Assembly: GCA_018336015.1 (NCBI GenBank)
Contig: JAGXQZ010000077.1
Coordinates: 1 to 63,704 of the forward strand
Direction: 5' to 3'
Length of the DNA: 63,704 nt
Origin: Algoriphagus sp.
GTDB taxonomy: Bacteria > Bacteroidota > Bacteroidia > Cytophagales > Cyclobacteriaceae
A model generated the notes under the pieces. That model was not told the DNA's origin. It saw only the letters and a program-made list of their open reading frames with translations, and did no database searches. Positions within the stretch are counted from its first letter, which is position 1; the number at the start of each line of letters is the position of its first letter. Positions 24,721-33,487 of the stretch are shown piece by piece. The translations under genes and the position numbers were made by a program.

Positions 24721-25518
24721 ATGATGAAAAAGATAGCACTCATTTTTGTGTTTGGATTGTTTGCTTACTCCTGTGCCAAAGTGCCTTTGACAGGCAGAAG
24801 TCAATTGGCCATTGTACCGAGTTCCGAACTCCAGCCTCTCGTGAATGAAGAATACCAAAAAGCTCTAAAAGCCAATAAGGTTTTGACGACTACAAAGGAT
24901 GGTCAGATGGTAGTCAGGGTGGGTAAGAAGATGGCAGCCTCAGTTGAAAAGTATCTGAATGACAATGGATTTGGAGATCTGGTAAAAGAGCTTTCTTGGG
25001 AATTCAATCTTTTGGAAAGTGACCAAGTCAATGCCTGGTGTATGCCTGGAGGTAAGGTGGCGTTTTACACAGGGATTTTACCTATTACCAAAGATGAAAC
25101 AGGTCTTGCTGTGGTCATGGGACACGAAATTGCGCACGCCGTTGCATCTCATGCGAGAGAGCGTATGTCCAATGGTCTTTTGCTGAATTTTGGTGTGGGG
25201 GCACTTTCCACTGCGATGGGTCAAAACCCAACTCTGACCCAACAGATTTTCCTTCAGTCTGTAGGGGTTGGTTCTCAATTGGGAATGCTCAAGTTTTCCA
25301 GAAAACACGAACTGGAAGCGGATGAAATGGGATTAATCTTTATGGCAATGGCTGGTTACGATCCGCGTCAAGCACCGGTGTTTTGGGAGCGAATGGCTGC
25401 AGCAGGTGGCGCCGCTCCACCGGAGTTTCTTTCCACTCACCCGGGACCAGATCGACGTATCGATCGACTCAACGCCAATATGGCCAAAGCCATGGAGTAC
25501 TACAACGCGGCAAAGTAA
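24721..25518 (+). CDS. M48-family zinc metalloprotease, lipoprotein
   Basis: The protein has 265 residues. The N-terminus ends in FAYSCAKVP, a lipobox with Cys18. The catalytic zinc site is GHEIAH (134-139, His135, Glu136, His139), with the third ligand Glu199 in KHELEADEMG. This is the LoiP/YcaL/BepA-like type of exported M48 protease that clears damaged envelope proteins. The C-terminal block FLSTHPGPDRRI is characteristic of this group. The gene stands alone with a fold-back terminator. Confidence 0.92.
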   Translation: MMKKIALIFVFGLFAYSCAKVPLTGRSQLAIVPSSELQPLVNEEYQKALKANKVLTTTKDGQMVVRVGKKMAASVEKYLNDNGFGDLVKELSWEFNLLESDQVNAWCMPGGKVAFYTGILPITKDETGLAVVMGHEIAHAVASHARERMSNGLLLNFGVGALSTAMGQNPTLTQQIFLQSVGVGSQLGMLKFSRKHELEADEMGLIFMAMAGYDPRQAPVFWERMAAAGGAAPPEFLSTHPGPDRRIDRLNANMAKAMEYYNAAK

Positions 25519-25537
25519 TACTTGGAGTTAAAAACAG

Positions 25538-25587
25538 TTCGGGGTTCAAAGTTCGTTGTTGATCAACTTCGACCTTTGAACCCCGAA
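25538..25587. terminator. Bidirectional terminator between M48 and exonuclease genes
   Basis: TTCGGGGTTCAAAG (25538-25551) pairs perfectly with CTTTGAACCCCGAA (25574-25587). The loop contains its own palindrome GTTGATCAAC. It sits between convergent genes. T-runs are modest, so efficiency is uncertain. Confidence 0.65.
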
Positions 25588-25622
25588 TTATTTCACAAAT
25601 AACTCAATCCCCAATAACTTCT

Positions 25623-26429
25623 TTATCGATTCGTGAGTGCTCTTAGCTTCACTTGAGTCAGTTTTCGTTTGGTATCGAGCGGGAAGTCACCCTTCATCAT
25701 CCATTCGTAGTAGCCCGGTTCTTCCTTTAGGGCTTGTTCGATGGTTTTGCCTTTGTGCTTTCCAAAGTTGAAAATCTCTTGTCCTTGTGAATTGAAGACG
25801 AATCGACCAGCTAGATCCACCATTTTCTCATTGACCAGGTCATGGATTTTTTTCATGTCGTTTTCGAATACTCCCAGTTTATTTCCCTGAAGATCTTCGA
25901 CCTCTTCACCGAGGTAGCGTTCGATTTGGGCTCGGAATACATCTACGGTAGCCAGTGTATCCGCTTCTGCGCTGTGCGCATTTTCGAGTTTTTTCCCGCA
26001 GTAAAATTTGTATGCTGCGCTTAGATTGCGCTTTTCCATCAGATGAAAGATCTTTTGCGCATCCAAAAGATTGCGTCTGTCGAGATCAAAATCGATTCCT
26101 GACCTCAAAAACTCTTCAACCAATAATGGAATATCATATTTCAATACATTGAAACCTGCTAAATCCGACTGTCCGATAAAGTTGAAGACCTCACGTGCTA
26201 TGTCTTTGAAGCTGGGTTCATTTTTGATGTCTTTATCGTAGATACCGTGAATAAGTGAGGCTTCCAAAGGAATAGGAATACCGGGATTGACTCTTCGGGT
26301 ATAGATTTGCTGACCACCGTCGGGTGTGAGTTTGACGATCGAAATCTCAACAATTCGGTCAGTGGACACATTCGTACCTGTAGCTTCCAGGTCAAAAAAT
26401 GCAATGGGGTTTTTAATGTTAAGCTTCAT
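25623..26429 (-). CDS. DEDDh 3'-5' exonuclease
   Basis: The protein has 268 residues. The exonuclease residues are Asp13 and Glu15 (FFDLEATG), Asp99 (FNVLKYDIPLL), and His152 with Asp157 (AHSAEADT), the DEDDh set found in DNA polymerase III epsilon. A C-terminal extension with FNFGKHKGKTIEQ is typical of Bacteroidota homologues and resembles the small domain also found in so-called quorum-sensing-regulated proteins. It probably acts in repair or RNA maturation rather than as the replicative proofreader. Its start overlaps the end of the mpl gene by 11 bases. Confidence 0.9.
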   Translation of the reverse strand: MKLNIKNPIAFFDLEATGTNVSTDRIVEISIVKLTPDGGQQIYTRRVNPGIPIPLEASLIHGIYDKDIKNEPSFKDIAREVFNFIGQSDLAGFNVLKYDIPLLVEEFLRSGIDFDLDRRNLLDAQKIFHLMEKRNLSAAYKFYCGKKLENAHSAEADTLATVDVFRAQIERYLGEEVEDLQGNKLGVFENDMKKIHDLVNEKMVDLAGRFVFNSQGQEIFNFGKHKGKTIEQALKEEPGYYEWMMKGDFPLDTKRKLTQVKLRALTNR

Positions 26430-27786
26430 GAGTTTGAAATTTGGCTTTTAACGGTTCGAGATCAAGGTTGTCATAGTTGCCCGAACTCATCAAAAGCAAG
26501 TTGGTATGGGAAAAATCCTGTGACAGGAGAAAATCTTTTAAAGCTGCACTTTCTGTAAATAGGATCAAATCTTTTCTTTTAAATCCTTCTCTCAAGGTCT
26601 CTTCATCCATCAATTCCAGCTTTTTGAGGGCAACTGCATGCGGATTGAGATAGATGACAGCCACATCGGCCTCATCCATGCTATTCGCATAGTTTGGAAG
26701 AAAAGCCTTGTTGAGCGAGGAATAGGTGTGTAATTCTTGAACCGCAATCAGCTTTCGCTCGGGAAACTGATTTTTCACTGCATTGACGGTGGCCTTGAGT
26801 TTGGATGGCGCGTGAGCAAAGTCTCTGAACAGGATTCCAGTTTCTCCTTTCGCTAAAATCTCTTGTCTTTTAGCTGCACCCTTAAATGTCTGGATGGATT
26901 GGTAAAATTGTTCAGGTTTTACACCCAGAGATTCACAGATGTAGAGCGCACCTTGGAGATTCTGAAGATTGTGGTCTCCGAAAATTCCGATTTCGACTTC
27001 TCCTGTAGAGGTATTTAGGTAGGTTTTTCCTTCTTGGATACACGCTAAATGTGCCTTGTAAGGAACTTTTTGACCTTGAGTCGAAGATTGTTCAGCAGCA
27101 CTTTTTACCAATGGATCTACCTCACAGTAGATTAACTTCCCGTCAGCAGGTGTTTTGTCCATCAACTTGGAAAACTGTGCTTTATACTCTTCAAAATCAG
27201 GAAAGACATTAAAATGATCCCAAGCGATTCCGCTGACCAAAGCGATGTCGTGATGGTAGTGGAAGAATTTTGGAGTTCGGTCAATGGGAGAAGTCAGGTA
27301 TTCATCGCCTTCGATGACGATTACAGGTGCATCCGAAAGCCTGACCATCAGTTCAAATCCCTCAATTTGTGCTCCTACCAAGTAATCAAAATCTACTCCC
27401 TGATCCTTGAGTACATGGAGAATCATGGAGGTGATGGAGGTTTTTCCGTGTGAACCGGCTATGACTACGCGTTTTTTGTTTTGGCTTTGATTGTAAATGA
27501 ACTCGGGAAACGAAAATACCGGGATGCCCAATTCTTGCGCGCGAACCAGCTCAGGATTGTCTATCCGGGCATGCATACCGAGAATGATTCCATTGAGCTC
27601 AGGATTGATTTTTTCAGGGTACCAACCCAATTTTTCAGGTAAAATTCCTGCCTTTTCGAGTCGGGTTCGTGAGGGTTCGTAGATTTCATCATCACTGCCG
27701 GTGACTTGATAACCTTTTTGTACCAATGCAAGGGCAAGATTATGCATCACTGCGCCACCAATTGCGATGAAATGATAATTGTTCAT
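26419..27786 (-). CDS. mpl: Mpl-type UDP-N-acetylmuramate:tripeptide ligase
   Basis: The protein has 455 residues in the Mur ligase fold. It joins recycled murein tripeptide to UDP-MurNAc, saving cell-wall peptides. An N-terminal Rossmann part (YHFIAIGGAVMHNLALAL, GYQVTGSDDEIYEP) is followed by the ATP loop GSHGKTS (111-117). The central block has EGDEYLTSPIDRTPKF and LVSGIAWDHFNVFPDF, and the C-terminal domain has FRDFAHAPSKLKAT. EGDEY and DHFNVF distinguish Mpl from MurC. It is followed with overlap by the exonuclease gene. Confidence 0.9.
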   Translation of the reverse strand: MNNYHFIAIGGAVMHNLALALVQKGYQVTGSDDEIYEPSRTRLEKAGILPEKLGWYPEKINPELNGIILGMHARIDNPELVRAQELGIPVFSFPEFIYNQSQNKKRVVIAGSHGKTSITSMILHVLKDQGVDFDYLVGAQIEGFELMVRLSDAPVIVIEGDEYLTSPIDRTPKFFHYHHDIALVSGIAWDHFNVFPDFEEYKAQFSKLMDKTPADGKLIYCEVDPLVKSAAEQSSTQGQKVPYKAHLACIQEGKTYLNTSTGEVEIGIFGDHNLQNLQGALYICESLGVKPEQFYQSIQTFKGAAKRQEILAKGETGILFRDFAHAPSKLKATVNAVKNQFPERKLIAVQELHTYSSLNKAFLPNYANSMDEADVAVIYLNPHAVALKKLELMDEETLREGFKRKDLILFTESAALKDFLLSQDFSHTNLLLMSSGNYDNLDLEPLKAKFQTHEA

Positions 27787-27927
27787 AAGGTGAAAAATCT
27801 TGGAATTATTAAGCCTTCAAACTTAACCAGAAAATGATACAGAGGGGTCGATATCCTGATTTTTCATTTTTTGGATTTTTTGAGGGTATGATTTTGGCTA
27901 TTTTCGGCCATTAAATTTTTATTGAAG

Positions 27928-28635
27928 ATGTTACCTGATAAGTTCGCCTATTTGACGATGTCCTTACTCTACCTCCTGGCATGGTGGGTGATTTATTTGA
28001 AAAGTCCCTGGAAAAGTGGCATGGTCAAAGTAGGTCTGGTAGGTGGATTAATGGGGATTATCGCTGAAGTTTGGTATTTCCATGATTATTGGAGGCCTCC
28101 GATGATTTTGGCTGAAGGCTGGCCGGGTATTGAGGATTTCATTATTGGGTTTGCCATGTTTGGGGTGGGTGGGTATATCCATGCTGCCTTTACCAAAAGG
28201 GAAATTGACTATGACCGTCAGACCCCGGCCAAAAACAAGGATCTATTCATTCTTTGGGTGATTGGGTGCCTAAGCCTGACCATTTTCAGCTTGGTATTCA
28301 AGATTCATTCGGGATATGTCACCTTTTTGACCTTTATGGGTCTTGCTGTTTACATTTGGATTCAGCGTCCCGATTTGATCAAAATATCCTTGGTCTCTGG
28401 ATTTGCCACATTGGCGATCGTGATTTTGATTTATTACATCACGTTTGGTGTCCTTTATCCTCACTTTTGGGATACCTATGGAATGTTGAATGATGAGCCT
28501 ATTTTGGGATACAAAATCATGAGTATACCCGTCTCTGAGATGTTGTGGCATTTTAGTTGGGCGATCCTTTGCTCCATGTTTAGAGGTTTTAGAAATGGGG
28601 TTTATTACAAAGAACCTTTGCCTGCCCAGGCCTGA
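27928..28635 (+). CDS. Multi-pass membrane protein, possible duplicated lycopene-cyclase-like domain
   Basis: The protein has 235 residues with about six to seven hydrophobic segments. I chose the ATG at 27928 over the TTG two codons upstream. Two parts repeat a pattern. FHDYWRPPM is followed by GWPGIEDFIIGFAMFG (64-79). YPHFWDTYGM is followed by IPVSEMLWHFSWAIL. Each has an aromatic Trp block and then a P-x-x-E or P-x-x-E/D helix start. That layout recalls CrtYc/CrtYd-type lycopene cyclase domains, but the match is weak. No carotenoid gene is nearby. Treat the function as unknown. Confidence 0.5.
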   Translation: MLPDKFAYLTMSLLYLLAWWVIYLKSPWKSGMVKVGLVGGLMGIIAEVWYFHDYWRPPMILAEGWPGIEDFIIGFAMFGVGGYIHAAFTKREIDYDRQTPAKNKDLFILWVIGCLSLTIFSLVFKIHSGYVTFLTFMGLAVYIWIQRPDLIKISLVSGFATLAIVILIYYITFGVLYPHFWDTYGMLNDEPILGYKIMSIPVSEMLWHFSWAILCSMFRGFRNGVYYKEPLPAQA

Positions 28636-28702
28636 ATTTTGCTGATTGTGGTATGTTGATAAGTTTTGGAAAACTTGTTCAAAACTCTTGCATTCCAGCT
28701 GA

Positions 28703-28710
28703 TACATTTG
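28703..28710 (+). promoter_or_regulatory. -7 box directly before dnaB
   Basis: TACATTTG, a perfect TAnnTTTG, ends four bases before the dnaB ATG. No TTTG lies 19 bases upstream. If used, the dnaB mRNA would start at the ATG. Confidence 0.4.
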
Positions 28711-28714
28711 TTTT

Positions 28715-30301
28715 ATGACAGAGAATACCAATTCCCCTCGGATCACCCGGAAAAAACCCACTTACGATAATCCAGTTAATCTGCTTGGAAAAATTCCACC
28801 ACAAGCCGTTGAACTTGAGGAAGCAGTATTAGGTGCTTTGATGCTGGAAAAGGACGCCTTGACTAATGTCATCGACATTCTCAAAGTAGAGAGCTTCTAC
28901 AAGGAATCCCACAAAGTGATTTTTCAGGCGATTTTAGATCTTTTTTCCGAAAGCCAACCCATCGACCTATTGACTGTCACTACACAGTTGAGAAAAAATG
29001 GCGCTTTGGAAATAGCTGGAGGGGCGTTTTATGTCACAGAACTTACTTCCAAAGTAGCTTCGGCTGCCAATATTGAGTACCATGCCCGGATCATCACCGA
29101 GCAATCCATCAAGCGGGAATTAATCCGAATCTCCTCAGAAATTCAAAAAGACGCATTTGAGGACACCACTGATGTATTTGAGCTCTTGGACAAAATGGAG
29201 CAATCCATGTTTGAAATATCTGAGAAAAATGTTCGGAAAAACTACTCCGACATGCGGTCTATCATGCGGGATGCAATTGCCGAACTCGAAGAGCGGAAAA
29301 ATCAAAAGGATGGACTTACAGGTGTTCCTTCAGGATTTACAGCTCTGGATCGTGTGACTGCAGGATGGCAAAAATCGGATTTGGTCATCATTGCGGCTCG
29401 ACCTGCCATGGGTAAGACTGCCTTCGTTTTGTCGGTATTGCGAAATGCCGCCGTGGATCATAGCCGACCCGTGGCGATTTTTTCCCTGGAAATGTCTGCT
29501 GTTCAGCTGGTAAACCGACTCATTTCTTCCGAAGCAGAATTGGATTCTGAGAAGATCAAAAAAGGGACTTTGGCTGATCATGAATGGGCTCAGCTAGTCC
29601 ATAAGACGGCCAAGCTTTCCAAAGCGCCGCTTTTTGTGGATGACACACCTGCGCTTTCCATCTTGGAACTCCGTGCAAAATGCCGAAAGCTGAAGGCTCA
29701 GCATGATATCCAAATGGTAGTAATAGATTACCTGCAGTTGATGTCTGGTGATTCGAAAAGCGGTGGTCAGGGAGGTAACCGTGAACAGGAGATTGCATCC
29801 ATTTCCCGAGCCTTGAAAAAAATAGCCAAAGAGTTGAGTATTCCCGTCATTGCCCTTTCGCAGCTTTCCCGTGCTGTAGAGACTCGCGGTGGCGATAAGC
29901 GACCTCAGCTTTCTGACCTTCGTGAATCTGGAGCAATCGAGCAGGATGCTGACATGGTGATGTTCCTTTATCGTCCCGAATACTATGGCATCACCGAGGA
30001 TGAGGGGGGAGCATCTACTGCAGGGGTAGGTGAAGTGATTATAGCCAAGCACCGAAATGGTTCTTTGGAGAATGTCAAACTCCGTTTTATCGGGCGATAT
30101 ACCAAGTTTACGGATTTGGATGGGGGAATCAACTACCCGCCAAATCAGGCAGGTGAAGTGGGCTATACTACCAAATTCACATCCAGTGTATCTGGCGTTT
30201 CCTCATTCGATAGCGGACAAACTATCAAAATGTCTTCCAAAGCCAACGAAGATGACATTGACAGGGCATTCAACGGAGGAACTGACAAATCCCCATTTTA
30301 A
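28715..30301 (+). CDS. dnaB: Replicative DNA helicase DnaB
   Basis: DnaB is the hexameric 5'-3' helicase that unwinds DNA at the replication fork. The protein has 528 residues. The N-terminal primase-interacting domain starts at PPQAVELEEAVLGALMLEKDALTNV. The RecA-like domain has Walker A ARPAMGKTAF (about 228-237), SLEMSAVQLVNRLI, and the Walker B region MVVIDYLQLM. It then has ALSQLSRAVE and the arginine-finger-region sequence SDLRESGAIEQDAD. A serine-rich, low-conservation tail ends in NGGTDKSPF. No intein is present. The MDR gene begins 3 bases after the stop. Confidence 0.97.
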   Translation: MTENTNSPRITRKKPTYDNPVNLLGKIPPQAVELEEAVLGALMLEKDALTNVIDILKVESFYKESHKVIFQAILDLFSESQPIDLLTVTTQLRKNGALEIAGGAFYVTELTSKVASAANIEYHARIITEQSIKRELIRISSEIQKDAFEDTTDVFELLDKMEQSMFEISEKNVRKNYSDMRSIMRDAIAELEERKNQKDGLTGVPSGFTALDRVTAGWQKSDLVIIAARPAMGKTAFVLSVLRNAAVDHSRPVAIFSLEMSAVQLVNRLISSEAELDSEKIKKGTLADHEWAQLVHKTAKLSKAPLFVDDTPALSILELRAKCRKLKAQHDIQMVVIDYLQLMSGDSKSGGQGGNREQEIASISRALKKIAKELSIPVIALSQLSRAVETRGGDKRPQLSDLRESGAIEQDADMVMFLYRPEYYGITEDEGGASTAGVGEVIIAKHRNGSLENVKLRFIGRYTKFTDLDGGINYPPNQAGEVGYTTKFTSSVSGVSSFDSGQTIKMSSKANEDDIDRAFNGGTDKSPF

Positions 30302-30304
30302 TCC

Positions 30305-31303
30305 ATGAAAAGCATTGTTTTAAATAATGAATTGGATGCAAAAATCCAGTTCATTGATTCACCGTTGCCAAGCGCAAATCAAGAGGAGGTAGTGGTCAAA
30401 ATCAAAGCTGCTGCACTCAATCACCGCGATGAGTGGAGCAGAAAAGGTCTTTATCCCAATCTAAAAAACGGAGTGATATTAGGCTCAGATGGGGCTGGCG
30501 TGGTAGAAAGTGTTGGTGCTGATCCACACTCTTATTGGATTGGTAAAGAAGTGATTATCAATCCTGCTATCAATTGGGGCACAAGCCAACTCGCTCAATC
30601 CAAAGATTTTGAAATCCTAGGAATGCCTAGAAATGGCACCTTGGCCGAGTATGTATCAGTACCCGCCGATCGCCTTCATGAAAAACCGGCACACTTATCT
30701 TGGGCGGAAGCGGGAGCTTTACCTTTGGCGGGATTGACTGCCTACCGGGCTTTGGTGTATCAAGGTCAGGTAAAAGCCGGAGATAAAGTCTTGGTAACAG
30801 GTATCGGTGGAGGAGTAGCCCAGTTTGCTGCTCAGTTTGCCTTAGCTTTGGGGGCAGAAGTCTATGTCAGCAGTAGCAGTGACGCCAAATCGGCTAAGGC
30901 TTTGGAAATGGGGATTTCGGGGGTTTTCAATTACAAACTGGAAACTTGGCCTCAAGAGGCTTTAGAAAAAACAGGAGGTTTTGATCTAATCATTGATGGG
31001 GCAGCTGGCGATACGCTGAATAATCTAATTGCAGTAGCCAAGCCAGGTGGAAAAATCGTTTTTTACGGAGCCACGATGGGCAATCCCGGTAAACTAGAGG
31101 CTAGGAAGATCTTTTGGAATCAGCTCAAAATCATGGGATCCACGATGGGATCTGATCAGGATTTTAAAGAAATGCTGGAATTGGTATCGGCCAAAAAAAT
31201 CCGGCCTGTTATTGATCAGGTGTTTCCGTTGCATCATGCAGTCGAGGCATTTGACAGAATGAAAGCTGGTGCTCAATTTGGTAAAATAGTGTTGACTCCC
31301 TGA
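30305..31303 (+). CDS. Quinone-oxidoreductase-like MDR (zinc-type alcohol dehydrogenase superfamily) protein
   Basis: The protein has 332 residues in the medium-chain dehydrogenase/reductase fold. The N-terminal GroES-like domain (VKIKAAALNHRDEWSRKGLYP) lacks the usual zinc cysteines. The nucleotide-binding loop is VTGIGGGVAQFAAQFALALGA (read in blocks), with a dinucleotide-fold SSSSDAKSAKA region that favours NADPH. It ends in HHAVEAFDRMKAGAQFGKIVL, standard for quinone reductase-like members. The substrate is unknown. It is close-coupled to dnaB (3-base gap), which is probably co-transcription by proximity rather than function. Confidence 0.88.
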   Translation: MKSIVLNNELDAKIQFIDSPLPSANQEEVVVKIKAAALNHRDEWSRKGLYPNLKNGVILGSDGAGVVESVGADPHSYWIGKEVIINPAINWGTSQLAQSKDFEILGMPRNGTLAEYVSVPADRLHEKPAHLSWAEAGALPLAGLTAYRALVYQGQVKAGDKVLVTGIGGGVAQFAAQFALALGAEVYVSSSSDAKSAKALEMGISGVFNYKLETWPQEALEKTGGFDLIIDGAAGDTLNNLIAVAKPGGKIVFYGATMGNPGKLEARKIFWNQLKIMGSTMGSDQDFKEMLELVSAKKIRPVIDQVFPLHHAVEAFDRMKAGAQFGKIVLTP

Positions 31304-31333
31304 TCTACAGTTCCTCAACTTAGGTTGAAATGA

Positions 31334-31666
31334 TCAATCTTGATCTGTTTCAAATAGAAAGTTTTGATAAGCGTTTCTCAATTCTTTGAGTGCTTTTTCC
31401 TCTTTGGTAGCCAAGGCCAAATCAATTCCTTTTTCAAAAATCTTTTTTGCTTTTTCCAGTTCATTCAGTTCGAAGAAAAAGTGTGCAGATGGGAAATATA
31501 CAGGGAGATAATTCGGGAATTTTTCCAATACGTAGTCAAACATTTTGGCTGCTTCGGAAGGATCTTTTTCTCTGATTTCTAAGCCTAAGGTGTAATAGTT
31601 AAAGGGGTTTTCAGGTTCTTCCAGAATGTAAGTTCTCAGCAGTTGAATCCTGTCCAAATAGCTCAT
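31334..31666 (-). CDS. Small TPR-repeat protein
   Basis: The protein has 110 residues. Tandem helical pairs fit tetratricopeptide repeats: NPFNYYTLGLEIREKDPSEAAKMF, then NYLPVYFPSAHFFFELNELEKAKKIFEKG, each shown here as parts of a TPR hairpin with the family Gly/Ala and Pro positions. No signal peptide is seen, so it is cytoplasmic and may serve as a small scaffold. It is convergent with the MDR gene and divergent from etfB. Confidence 0.75.
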   Translation of the reverse strand: MSYLDRIQLLRTYILEEPENPFNYYTLGLEIREKDPSEAAKMFDYVLEKFPNYLPVYFPSAHFFFELNELEKAKKIFEKGIDLALATKEEKALKELRNAYQNFLFETDQD

Positions 31667-31740
31667 GAATTGTTTTTTTAATTAGGCTTTGCCTGTTATT
31701 TTCACGCGAAATAAATCTAAAATAATCTAACTCTAAACCA

Positions 31741-32478
31741 ATGAAGATTCTTGTTTGTATCACACACGTACCGGATACGACTTCCAAGATTCAATTTACT
31801 GCCAACAATACCAAGTTTGACACTGCGGGAGTTCAGTTTATTATCGGTCCCTATGATGACTATGCTTTGGCCCGTGCGGTAGAGCTTCGTGATCAGACGG
31901 GAGGTACCTTAACTGCTCTGAATGTAGGTGAGGCCGAGACCGAACCTACGTTAAGAAAAGCCTTGGCTATCGGTGCAGACGATGCTATCCGTGTTAACAG
32001 TTTCCCTAAAGATTCTTTTTTTGTGGCAACCCAAATTGCACACTATGCCAAAACAGGAGGGTATGATTTGATTTTAATGGGTAGAGAATCCATCGATTTC
32101 AATGGTGGAATGGTTCATGGCATGGTAGGAGAGCTGTTGGGAATGCCCTCTTTTTCTCCAGTCATGAAATTGGATTTGGAAGGTAAAACGGTGAAAATGG
32201 CCCGCGAAATCGAAGGCGGTAAGGAGTATTTGGAAGCTCAATTGCCATTGATTGCAGGCTGTCAGGAACCAATTGCTGAATGGAAAATCCCCAATATGAG
32301 AGGAATCATGTCGGCAAGAACCAAGCCTTTGACTGTGGTAGAACCGGTTTCGCAAGAAACGCAAGCAGAAGCTACCGGCTATCAACTACCTCCTGCCAAA
32401 GGTGCGGTGAAATTGGTAGACAAAGACCAAGTGTCTGATTTGGTAAAGTTGTTGAAAAACGAAGCCAAAGTACTTTAA
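31741..32478 (+). CDS. etfB: Electron transfer flavoprotein subunit beta
   Basis: EtfB pairs with EtfA and AMP to carry electrons from acyl-CoA dehydrogenases to the quinone pool. The protein has 245 residues. Family blocks are KILVCITHVPDT at the N-terminus, NPYDDYALARAVELR-type (here GPYDDYALARAVELRD), ALAIGADDAIRV, YDLILMGRESIDFNGGMVHGM read as neighbouring motifs, and AEWKIPNMRGIM. It is 35 bases upstream of etfA. Two acyl-CoA dehydrogenase genes in the window (35524 and 61058) are candidate donors. Confidence 0.95.
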   Translation: MKILVCITHVPDTTSKIQFTANNTKFDTAGVQFIIGPYDDYALARAVELRDQTGGTLTALNVGEAETEPTLRKALAIGADDAIRVNSFPKDSFFVATQIAHYAKTGGYDLILMGRESIDFNGGMVHGMVGELLGMPSFSPVMKLDLEGKTVKMAREIEGGKEYLEAQLPLIAGCQEPIAEWKIPNMRGIMSARTKPLTVVEPVSQETQAEATGYQLPPAKGAVKLVDKDQVSDLVKLLKNEAKVL

Positions 32479-32513
32479 TTCATTTTGTTTAACTTATTTT
32501 AATTCAATAGAAT

Positions 32514-33482
32514 ATGTCAATTCTAGTATATATAGAGCACGCAGAAGGTAAAGTGAAAAAGACCAGTCTTGAGGCTGTTTCTTTTGCACATGCCTTGTCG
32601 GCTAAGACAGGTGAAGGAGATGTAATTGCCGTTGCATTGGGTAGTGTAGAATCATCAGAACTTGCATCTGTTGGTAAAGCTGGAGCTTCCAAAGTACTTC
32701 ATTCAGCAGATGAGCGATTAAATGCCGGTGTTATTCAAGCTCATGCTTCAGCTGTTGCACAGGCATTTGCCTCAGTTGGGGCTAAAACCTTGGTTTTGGC
32801 TAAATCCTCTTTGGGGGATGCGGTAGCTGCCCGATTAGCCATCAAGCTTCATGCGGGTTTGGTTTCCAACGTGGTAGAATTACCAACCCTAGGATCTACT
32901 TACGTAGTCAAAAGAAGCATTTACACCGGAAAAGCATTTGCTGAAACCACATTAACCACGGAAAACAAAATCTTGGCTGTGAAAAAAAATGCGGTGGATC
33001 TCAAAGAAGATGGAGCTCTTGCTGCGGTAGAGGCATTTTCTGTTTCTATACCCGATTCTGATTTTGCTTCCAAAATTGTTTCATCTGAACGAGCTACCGG
33101 TGAAGTATTACTACCGGAGGCAGATATTGTGGTCTCAGGTGGTCGAGGAATGAAGGGCCCTGAAAACTGGGGAATGATTGAAGACTTGGCCAAAACTCTC
33201 GGGGCTGCTACCGGTTGTTCAAAGCCTGTGTCAGATATTGGTTGGAGACCTCATCATGAGCATGTTGGCCAAACAGGGGTAAAAGTTGCGCCTAGTTTAT
33301 ACATCGCAGTAGGAATTTCAGGTGCGATTCAACATCTTGCAGGGGTTAATTCCTCAAAATGCATCGTGGTGATCAATAAAGATCCAGAAGCACCTTTTTT
33401 CAAAGCCGCGGATTATGGTATTGTTGGAGATGCTTTTGAGGTACTACCTAAACTTACTCAAGCACTTAAAGCAGAACTTTAA
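32514..33482 (+). CDS. etfA: Electron transfer flavoprotein subunit alpha
   Basis: The protein has 322 residues. The N-terminal half has the alanine-rich Rossmann-like part (EAVSFAHALSAKTGEGDVIAVALG in parts). The C-terminal FAD-binding domain has SGGRGMKGPENW, GWRPHHEHVGQTG, LYIAVGISGAIQHLAG and NKDPEAPFFKAADYGIVGD blocks, all close to family consensus. It forms the heterodimer with EtfB encoded just upstream, and the nuclease gene follows after 5 bases. Confidence 0.95.
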   Translation: MSILVYIEHAEGKVKKTSLEAVSFAHALSAKTGEGDVIAVALGSVESSELASVGKAGASKVLHSADERLNAGVIQAHASAVAQAFASVGAKTLVLAKSSLGDAVAARLAIKLHAGLVSNVVELPTLGSTYVVKRSIYTGKAFAETTLTTENKILAVKKNAVDLKEDGALAAVEAFSVSIPDSDFASKIVSSERATGEVLLPEADIVVSGGRGMKGPENWGMIEDLAKTLGAATGCSKPVSDIGWRPHHEHVGQTGVKVAPSLYIAVGISGAIQHLAGVNSSKCIVVINKDPEAPFFKAADYGIVGDAFEVLPKLTQALKAEL

Positions 33483-33487
33483 TTTTT

